DNA of 6,617 nucleotides from an uncultured Gemmatimonadota bacterium. Lineage in GTDB: Bacteria > Gemmatimonadota > Gemmatimonadetes > Gemmatimonadales > GWC2-71-9. Each line of letters begins with the position of its first letter. The first letter of the stretch is position 1. Shown in pieces: positions 1 through 6,200 of the stretch. Under the pieces are notes generated by a model. That model did not search any database, was not told the DNA's origin, and saw nothing but the letters and a program-made list of their open reading frames with translations. Location of the stretch: assembly GCA_946479805.1 (NCBI GenBank), contig CAMLHP010000114.1:1-6617 (forward strand). The letters are read 5' to 3'. The translations under genes and the position numbers were made by a program.

Positions 1-55
1 CCGCCTTACCGCCTTACCGCCTTACCGCCTTACCGCCTTACCGCCTTACCGCTTA
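1..55. repeat. 8-bp tandem repeat array (CCGCCTTA)n, cut by window edge
   Basis: Six perfect head-to-tail copies of CCGCCTTA fill positions 1-48. A seventh, one-base-shorter copy (CCGCTTA, 49-55) follows, and the array runs off the left edge, so its true copy number is unknown. Read on the minus strand the unit is TAAGGCGG. The TAA of the degenerate copy is the stop codon of the repeat-protein gene at 53-361. Because 8 is not a multiple of 3, the array places TAA in all three minus-strand frames within 24 bp. No hairpin-plus-T-run terminator is visible here. Confidence 0.95.
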
Positions 56-361
56 CTCCGGCTTCCTTCGCCTCAGTTCCGGCTCCCCCGTGCTTCGGGG
101 CTCCACCTGCCGCGGCTCGACCTGGCGTGGCTCAGCTTGCCGGGGCTCCACCCGCCGGGGCTCGACCCGGCGAGGCTCAGCTTGGCGGGGCTCCACCCGC
201 CTGGGCTCCACCCGCCGGGGCTCCACCCGGCGAGGCTCCTCCTGCCGAGGCTCCACCCGCCGGGGCTCCACCGGGCGCTGCGAATCCTGCTGGGCGGCAA
301 GCGGACTTGCCAAAGCCAGAAACAGGGCAGCCAGGATCACCGGTGACGCGGTGCGCGACAT
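53..361 (-). CDS. Small exported protein with pentapeptide (xEPRR/Q) repeats
   Basis: This 102-residue protein has no function I recognise. The start at 361 is chosen because AAGGAG lies 7 nt upstream of this ATG and the reading then opens directly with a signal peptide. An ATG 12 codons further upstream (397) adds a non-signal-like arginine-rich leader and would sit at the predicted transcription start. Residues 1-23 form a Sec-type signal peptide (MSRT, then a Leu/Ala/Phe-rich core) with probable cleavage after LAA, before QQDSQ. There is no lipobox cysteine. Residues 31-90 are 12 consecutive five-residue units: six end in RR, five in RQ and one in RS, with V, A or E in first place. A short basic tail, ELRRRKPE, ends the protein. 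The mature chain should be extended and disordered, proline-rich and net positive. That would suit a periplasmic spacer or a binder of acidic envelope polymers, which is speculation. The gene is divergent from the mfd operon and carries a sigma-54-like promoter. Confidence 0.82.
   Translation of the reverse strand: MSRTASPVILAALFLALASPLAAQQDSQRPVEPRRVEPRQEEPRRVEPRRVEPRRVEPRQAEPRRVEPRRVEPRQAEPRQVEPRQVEPRSTGEPELRRRKPE
92..271 (-). repeat. Twelve 15-bp tandem units encoding the xEPR[RQ] pentapeptide
   Basis: Twelve 15-bp units occupy this stretch without interruption and encode VEPRR, VEPRQ, AEPRR, AEPRQ, EEPRR and a final VEPRS. Copies differ at several bases, partly synonymously, while E-P-R at unit positions 2-4 is invariant. 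Gain or loss of a unit keeps the reading frame, so this repeat should vary protein length without breaking the gene. Confidence 0.95.
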
Positions 362-365
362 GAAA

Positions 366-374
366 CCTCTCCTT
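366..374 (-). promoter_or_regulatory. Strong Shine-Dalgarno of the repeat-protein gene
   Basis: On the minus strand the sequence AAGGAGAGG precedes the ATG at 361. The AAGGAG core (369-374) is 7 nt from the start codon. This decides the start in favour of 361 over the upstream in-frame ATG at 397. Confidence 0.85.
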
Positions 375-406
375 GCAGGGTACCGTAGCGGGAACATAGG
401 GGTCGG

Positions 407-422
407 AGCAGGGGCCGTGCCA
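407..422 (-). promoter_or_regulatory. Putative sigma-54 (-24/-12) promoter
   Basis: The minus strand reads TGGCACG-GCCC-CTGCT. The sigma-54 consensus is TGGCACG-N4-TTGC(A/T), so all listed bases match except one T (C here), and the GG-to-GC spacing is the required 10 bp. Counting the C of the GC element as -12 puts transcription start near 396. That gives a leader of about 35 nt carrying the strong ribosome binding site. I see no comparably good sigma-70 promoter on this strand. An activator binding site, which sigma-54 promoters need, could not be identified. Confidence 0.5.
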
Positions 423-442
423 GTACCATGTTGGAACTCAAC

Positions 443-461
443 ACTCCTGACCCCAAGGAGT
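443..461 (+). promoter_or_regulatory. Small hairpin containing an AAGGAG motif
   Basis: ACTCCT (443-448) and AGGAGT (456-461) can pair as a 6-bp stem around a 7-nt loop. The right arm holds AAGGAG (455-460), a good Shine-Dalgarno. It is 10 nt before a TTG at 471 that is in frame with the DUF58 gene. If that TTG start is used, the hairpin could mask the ribosome binding site. If the gene starts at 567, the motif has no obvious role. No T-run follows, so it is not an intrinsic terminator. Confidence 0.3.
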
Positions 462-527
462 TAGCCTCCGTTGGCCTGGGCCATGATCGCCGCGCCTGTC
501 CCACCCGGTAGACGCGGCGTCATCGCG

Positions 528-557
528 TTGACTTCGCGCGTTGCCTCCGGATACGTT
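528..557 (+). promoter_or_regulatory. Possible sigma-70-type promoter for the DUF58-BatA-mfd operon
   Basis: TTGACT (528-533; 5 of 6 matches to TTGACA) is followed after 18 bp by TACGTT (552-557; 3 of 6 matches to TATAAT, including the key first two bases and the last). Transcription would begin only a few bases before the ATG at 567, giving a nearly leaderless message. That agrees with the absence of a Shine-Dalgarno before this ATG. The -10 element is weak and the spacing slightly long. Confidence 0.3.
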
Positions 558-566
558 GCGGCCCCA

Positions 567-1490
567 ATGGCACATCCCGCCACTCCGTCACGACCCCGAC
601 TCGACCTGCTCGATCCCTGGGAAGTTGCCCGGCTCGGCCATCTGGAGGTCACCACCGCCGGCGTGGTTGAAGGCTTCCTGACCGGCCTCCACCGTTCGCC
701 CCGGCGCGGTTTCTCCGTGGAGTTCGCTGAGCATCGAATGTACCAGCCTGGCGACGAATTGCGGCATGTGGACTGGAAGATCCTGGGCCGGAACGATCGC
801 CTTTACGTCAAGCAGTTCGAGGAAGAGACCAACCTCCGCGCCATGCTGGTGCTCGATGCCTCCCGCTCGATGGCATGGAGCGGTGCGCCAGCCTCCCGCC
901 TCACCAAGCTGGATTACGCCCGGCGCCTCGCCGCCGCGCTTTCACTGGTACTGGTGCGGCAGCGCGATGCCGCCGGACTGGTGGTGTTCGACGAGGAGGT
1001 TCGCGATGCCCTGCCGCCCCGCGCCCGCACCTCTCACTGGCAGCAGCTGGTGGCCACGCTCGAGGCCGTCAAGCCGGGGCAGGGTACCGCCGCCGAGCCC
1101 GCCCTCCGCGGTGTGATGAGCTGGCTTCGCCGCCGCGGCCTGGTTGTGTTCATCTCCGATCTCCTGCTGGACCCGGATCTCGCACTCGCGGCGCTCAGGT
1201 TCCTCCGCCACCGCGGGCACCAGGTACTGGTGCTCCACATCATGGACCCCGCTGAAGTGACGCTGTCCGGTCCGGCAGAGGCCCGTTTCGAGGACCCCGA
1301 ATCTCACGATGCCGTGGTACTCCGCCCCCGCGAGTGGGCTGGCGCCTACGAACAGGCCGTGGGCGACGCGGTGAAGCAGTGGCGCGCTGCCTGCCGCCGC
1401 CACGGGATCTTCTACCACCGCGCCCTGACCGACACTCCCCTTGGTGACGTGCTGCGGGAGGCGCTCGCGCTCCCTCGTCGGGCGGCATGA
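567..1490 (+). CDS. DUF58 domain-containing protein (vWA-like)
   Basis: This 307-residue protein belongs to the DUF58 family, whose members are usually encoded beside MoxR ATPases and BatA-like proteins and are linked to cell-envelope or stress functions; the molecular role is poorly defined. The family signature runs from about residue 30: a V-V-E-G-F-L-T-G-L-H segment, HRSPRRGFSVEFAEHR, then Y-x-P-G-D-E and the R-H-V-D-W-K block with D69-W70. A von Willebrand A-like fold follows, with D97-A-S-R-S101 as a metal-site DxSxS motif after a hydrophobic strand, and ISD198 as the second acidic strand end. No membrane segment is evident, so the product is probably cytosolic or peripherally attached to the next protein. 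The start at 567 leaves the usual short leader of about 12 residues before LLDPWEV. In-frame starts at 483 (ATG) and 471 (TTG, with AAGGAG 10 nt upstream) would add 28 or 32 residues and cannot be excluded. Its stop overlaps the next start as ATGA. Confidence 0.93.
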   Translation: MAHPATPSRPRLDLLDPWEVARLGHLEVTTAGVVEGFLTGLHRSPRRGFSVEFAEHRMYQPGDELRHVDWKILGRNDRLYVKQFEEETNLRAMLVLDASRSMAWSGAPASRLTKLDYARRLAAALSLVLVRQRDAAGLVVFDEEVRDALPPRARTSHWQQLVATLEAVKPGQGTAAEPALRGVMSWLRRRGLVVFISDLLLDPDLALAALRFLRHRGHQVLVLHIMDPAEVTLSGPAEARFEDPESHDAVVLRPREWAGAYEQAVGDAVKQWRAACRRHGIFYHRALTDTPLGDVLREALALPRRAA

Positions 1491-3271
1491 TTTTGTTCCT
1501 GCATCCGTGGGTGCTGACGGCACTCCCGATGGCGGCGCTCCCCATCATCCTCCACCTGCTGGCACGCAGGGAACCGCCCACTATTGCGTTTCCTTCGGTA
1601 CGCTACCTCCGCACCGCTACCGAGGAGCACCAGCGCCGCCTCAAGCTCCAGCACTGGCTGCTGCTGTTGCTGCGCACGCTCCTGATTTTCGCGCTCATCC
1701 TGGTGGCCGCGGGTCCTTCGGTGCCGCTTTCGGGTGTCCCGGGCCACGCGCCCACCGCACTCGTCATTGTCCTTGACAACAGTGCCAGCAGCGCCGCTGT
1801 CGAGGGAGGCACGCCCAGGCTCGACCGGATCCGGCAGGCCGCCGCCGCCGCGCTGGCCAGGTCCACACCCGAGGACGCGGTCTGGCTGCTGGCTGCGGAC
1901 GGGCTCCCCCGCCGTAGCGACGCGGCTGGGCTGTCCCGCCTGGTCGGCGAACTCGAACCCGCCGCTGCCCGGATGGACCTGGGTGCCGCCGTGACCGCCG
2001 CCGACGCCATCCTCGCCACCGACGAGCGTCCCGGCGAGATCCTGCTTCTCACCGATCTCCAGCGCACCGCCGTAACCGCGGCTGACCCACGCGCACCTCT
2101 CACCGTCGGCAGGGTCGAGGGTGACCCGCCCGCCAATCGGGGAATCTCGCTGCTCGATCCGGGCGCCCAGCCCTGGGCCCGCGAGGGTGGAGCGGTCATG
2201 GTAACAGTCGCCGGCGATTCCGGCCCTGGCGCCCCGGTCACCGCGCGCGCCGGCGAGGGCGCGCCCCGCCAGGCTCTCATCACCCCCGGCAGTTCGGCGT
2301 CGCTCCGGCTGCCCGTGTCCAGCGATGGCTGGTCAATGCTTACGGCCGAGCTCGATCCCGACGAATTCCGCCTGGACGATCGCCGCGTGGCGATGGTGAG
2401 CATCGCCCCGGTGGCGCGCGCCCGCTGCGGCGACGCCGGCCCCAACGTTGTGGCCGCGTGTGACGTGCTGCTCCGGAACGGTCGTATCCTCCGAGGTACC
2501 GATGTCGAGGTGGGCAGTCTCGGGACGGGACTGTCGGTGGTGATGCCGCCGGCCGATCCCGCCGCACTTGGCGCGCTCAATCGCGCGCTGGCGCGCCGCG
2601 GCGTTACGTGGTCGTTCGGCGAACCTTCGGTCACACCAGTTGCGATCGACAGCGGGCCGCTCGTCGGCGCGCACCAGGTAAGTCGTCGCTACACGCTCCG
2701 GTCTTCCGGCAGCGGGCTTACCGGCGTGCTCGCCACCGCCGGCGGCACTCCCTGGGCGGTGCGCTCTGCCGGCATCGTCCTGCTGGGAAGCCGGCTCGAG
2801 CCCGAATGGCTTGCCCTGCCGCTTTCCGCCGAGTTCATGCCCTTCATGGACCGACTCATCAATCGCACCGCGCGCGGATCCCTGGCGCAGCTTCGTGGCT
2901 CGCCCGGCACCCAGGTGGCGCTGCCTGACCTGGTCAGCGAGGTCCGTCTCGGCGAGCGAACCTGGTCCGTGGATGGTGGCGCCTTCTTCACGCCGCCGGA
3001 GCTGGGCGGATACCTCCTGCTGGCCGGAGCCGACACCGTCGGCTCGCTCGACGTCAACATCGACCCTCGTGAGTCGGACCTCACCCCGCTGGGAGACGAC
3101 GAAGCCCGCTCCCTCTGGGAAGACGCGCGCGTGGTCTCACTCGCCGATGCCGGCGACGCCGCGTTCTCGGCCCGTGCGCGCGGAGACCTCCGCTCGCCCC
3201 TCATGTGGCTGGTGCTCGCGCTCGGGCTTTCGGAAGTAGTGCTTGCCAGCATCTGGAGGAAGCGGGCGTGA
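1487..3271 (+). CDS. BatA-like membrane protein (N-terminal BatA domain, vWA-like)
   Basis: This is a 594-residue membrane protein of the kind that pairs with DUF58. The N-terminal BatA domain shows TM1 (about 8-25), ending in the HLLARREPP turn and the PSVRYL segment, then TM2 (about 57-76). A vWA-like region starts at VIVLD97-N-S-A-S101 and reaches LLTD190-LQ. The metal site looks degenerate: the usual SM after DxSxS is not kept, and the family threonine before DLGAA is M163. About 210-310 resembles a beta-sandwich. About 320-460 includes the L-P-L-S-A-E-F-M-P-F stretch near 444-453, typical of this family. NIDPRESDL (524-532) precedes a C-terminal TM (about 571-588) ending in the basic WRKRA. 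Most of the chain should sit on one side of the membrane between TM2 and TM3. Translation probably depends on coupling: the start overlaps the DUF58 stop (ATGA) and no close Shine-Dalgarno is seen. The 3' end overlaps mfd by GTGA. Confidence 0.9.
   Translation: MILFLHPWVLTALPMAALPIILHLLARREPPTIAFPSVRYLRTATEEHQRRLKLQHWLLLLLRTLLIFALILVAAGPSVPLSGVPGHAPTALVIVLDNSASSAAVEGGTPRLDRIRQAAAAALARSTPEDAVWLLAADGLPRRSDAAGLSRLVGELEPAAARMDLGAAVTAADAILATDERPGEILLLTDLQRTAVTAADPRAPLTVGRVEGDPPANRGISLLDPGAQPWAREGGAVMVTVAGDSGPGAPVTARAGEGAPRQALITPGSSASLRLPVSSDGWSMLTAELDPDEFRLDDRRVAMVSIAPVARARCGDAGPNVVAACDVLLRNGRILRGTDVEVGSLGTGLSVVMPPADPAALGALNRALARRGVTWSFGEPSVTPVAIDSGPLVGAHQVSRRYTLRSSGSGLTGVLATAGGTPWAVRSAGIVLLGSRLEPEWLALPLSAEFMPFMDRLINRTARGSLAQLRGSPGTQVALPDLVSEVRLGERTWSVDGGAFFTPPELGGYLLLAGADTVGSLDVNIDPRESDLTPLGDDEARSLWEDARVVSLADAGDAAFSARARGDLRSPLMWLVLALGLSEVVLASIWRKRA
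3255..3260 (+). promoter_or_regulatory. Shine-Dalgarno of mfd inside the BatA-like gene
   Basis: GGAGGA lies 7 nt before the GTG at 3268, inside the last codons of the upstream gene. This fixes the mfd start at that GTG. The in-frame ATG at 3205 would add 21 residues lying wholly within the previous coding sequence and without family character. Confidence 0.85.
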
Positions 3272-6200
3272 AGGGCACCCGCATACTCGACGCCATCGGG
3301 AAGACCCCGGGCGCGCAGGAAACGCTTTTACGACTTGCGCCTCGCGGCTCGCGACTTCGCCTTGCCGGTGCTCCCGGCTCCAGTGGCGCGGCTCTGGTGG
3401 CATGGTTGGGTCGGGAATTGCCCCAGCGCACCTTCGTGGTGATCGCACCGACGCCTGCCGATGCCGAACAGTGGCTGAGCGACCTCCAGCTCCTGTTTGA
3501 GGGAAGCGTGGCGCTCTATCCCCAGCGCGAAGCCCTGGGCGAGGAAGAGCCCCACCTCGAGATCGCCGGTGAACGAATCGAGACCCTCGAGGCGCTGCTC
3601 GCCGGCCGGCTGCGGATACTCGTGACCACCGCCCGCGCCAGCCTCGAGCGCACCCGGATTCCCGCGGACCTCAAGTCACTCCGGCTCGATCTCCGCCCTG
3701 GCGATGTCATGCCGCCGCGCGAGCTGGCCGACCGACTCGATGCCATGGGATACCAGAAGGTCCCCACGGTCACCGAGGTGGCCCAGTTCAGCCTCCGTGG
3801 CGGCATTCTGGACCTTTATGGATTCGGCATGGCTCGGCCAGCCCGCCTCGAGTGGTGGGGCGACGACATCAGTTCCATCCGGAATTTTGACCTCACCTCC
3901 CAGCGCTCAGGCGCCGAAGTGCCCCATGTCAGCGCCCTCCCGATAGCGGCCCGTAGCTCGAAGCTCGAAGCTCGAGGCCAGCAGCTCGAAGCTCGAGGCC
4001 AGCAGCTCGAAGCCCGCAGCTCCCTGCTTCAGCTGCTCCCGCCCGACACTCTTGTGGTGGAGGAGGCGTCCGGTCCGCTGGTCGAGGAAGCCCGGCGCGC
4101 CTGGGACGAGGCCGAGCATCACCTCCAGGTGGCGCGTCGCACCGGCGCCGAGGTCCCGGCTCGCGCCGATGTGTTCGAGGAACCTGAGCGCTGGGCTCAG
4201 CTGCTGGACAGCTTCGCGCGACTGGTGCTGCACGATGAGCATCCTGACATACAGCTGGGATGGCTGCCGCCCGAAAGGGTGGACCGCGACCTTCGCCGGT
4301 TGAGAGCCCTCATCGCGGTCGACCCGCCGACCCTCATCCTCTGCGACAACGAAGGCCAGCGCGAGCGGCTCGAAGAGCTGCTGGAGGAGGGCCGGTCGCG
4401 CGCCTCGCTCGCTGTGGGTGCGCTGGAGGGCGGGTTCGTGCTCCCGACTCTCCGGGTCCTCACCGACCACGAGATCTTCCGCCGCGCCCGGCGCCTCCGG
4501 AGGACTCGTCGTTACCGAACTGCCGCGCCATCAGCCGCCACCGGCACCCTCGCTGCTGGCGACTACGTGGTCCACCTCGATCACGGCATCGGCGTCTATC
4601 GCGGCATCGAGACTATCCAGGTGGGCGAGAGCACGCTGGAAGTGGCGGTGCTCGAGTACGAGGGCGGTTCGCTTCTGAACGTCCCGCTCTATCGGCTCGA
4701 CCAGATCGAGCGCTATCGCGGCGCCGGCGAGGATGGCGACCGGCCGCCACCCCGGCTTCACCGCCTGGGCAGCACCAGCTGGGCCCGGGTGCGCGACCGC
4801 ACCCGCGCCGCCATCCGCCAGATGGCGCTCGAGCTGCTCGAGCTCTACGCCCGCCGCAGCGTCTCGGCCGGGTTCGCCTTTCCACCCGACGCCCGCTGGC
4901 AACGCGAACTGGAGTCGAGCTTCCTCTACGAGGACACCCCCGACCAGCGGCGCGCCACCGAGGACATAAAGCGCGACATGGAACAGCCCCGCCCCATGGA
5001 TCGGCTGCTTGTGGGCGACGTCGGCTACGGCAAGACCGAGGTCGCGGTCCGCGCCGCCTTCAAGGCGGTGCAGGGCGGCAAGCAGGTGGCGGTGCTGGTT
5101 CCCACCACGATTCTCGCCGAGCAGCACGGCCGCACCTTCACAGAGCGGCTGGCGGACTTCCCCGTGACCGTGGAGGTGCTGTCGCGCTTCCGCACCGTGA
5201 AGCAGCAGAAGGAAGCACTGAAGCGCCTCGCCGAGGGGAAGACCGACGTCGTCATCGGCACCCATCGGCTGCTGTCGCGCGACGTCGTGTTCAGGGACCT
5301 GGGCCTGCTGGTGGTAGACGAGGAGCACCGCTTCGGCGTGCGCCACAAGGAGCGCCTCAAGGAACTGCGGTTGTCGGTGGACGTGCTCACGCTCACGGCG
5401 ACGCCGATCCCGCGCACGCTCCACCTCTCGCTCGCGGGACTGCGGGACCTGAGCCTGATCGAGACCCCGCCCCGCGACCGGTCACCGGTGCTGACGTTCG
5501 TCGAGCCGTGGGACGATGGCCTGCTCGACGAGGCGTTCTCGCGCGAGCTCGATCGCGGCGGGCAGGTGTTTTTCGTTCACAACCGGATCGAGACCATCGA
5601 CACCATCGCGGAACGGGTGCGTCACCTCGCGCCCCGCGCCCGGGTGGGAGTGGCCCACGGCCAGATGGCGGCCGACGCGCTGGAGGAGGTCATGCGCCGG
5701 TTCGTTGCGGGCGAGGTGGACATCCTGGTGACCACCATGATTGTCGAATCGGGTCTCGACGTCCCCAACGCCAACACGATGGTGGTCCACGACGCCCACA
5801 TGTTCGGCCTTGCGCAGCTCTACCAGCTCCGGGGCAGGGTGGGCCGCAGCCACCGCCGGGCCTACTGCTACCTGATCGTGCCCGACGTGATCGATCCCGA
5901 GGCCGAGGACCGCCTCACCGTGCTCGAGCACCACAGCGACCTCGGCGCCGGCTACCGCATCGCCCTCAAGGACCTCGAGCTCCGCGGCGCCGGCAACCTG
6001 CTGGGCGCCGAACAGTCGGGGCATGCCCACGCGGTCGGCTTCTCGCTCTACATGCGCTGGCTGGAGGAAACCGTACGGAGCCTCAGGAACGACTCCGGCG
6101 GCGAGCCCCCGGCACCGCCCGACGTGGTCCTCGACCGCCCGGCCCACCTGCCGGACAGTTACATCGCGGACGACGACATCAAGCTGGACATCTACCGCCG

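Noticed and set aside
92..271. Possible CRISPR array, because of regular short repeats
   Set aside because: Repeats are contiguous with no unique spacers, only 15 bp long, and encode a regular peptide.
90..464. Plus-strand open frame with RGST-type repeats opposite the secreted repeat protein
   Set aside because: The repeats are the complement of the 15-bp units. Only the minus-strand frame has a signal peptide, a strong Shine-Dalgarno and an upstream promoter.
526..558. Three CGTTG motifs (526, 539 and 554) before the DUF58 gene as a possible operator
   Set aside because: Spacing is 13 and 15 bp, the motif is only five bases and there is no symmetry. Chance is likely in this composition.
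1603..2634. Minus-strand open frame of about 343 codons opposite the BatA-like gene
   Set aside because: Ser/Arg/Ala-rich shadow; the plus-strand gene has TM segments, vWA motifs and stop/start overlaps with both neighbours.
3205..3267. ATG at 3205 as the mfd start
   Set aside because: It would overlap the BatA-like gene by 67 bp. The GTG at 3268 has GGAGGA at ideal spacing and a 4-bp stop/start overlap.
4531..5424. Minus-strand open frame of about 297 codons opposite mfd
   Set aside because: Antisense shadow of a high-GC3 gene; no signal, domain or convincing ribosome site, and mfd motifs are read from the other strand.
5482..6147. Minus-strand open frame of about 221 codons opposite mfd
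   Set aside because: Same reason: an antisense shadow over the helicase motifs of mfd.
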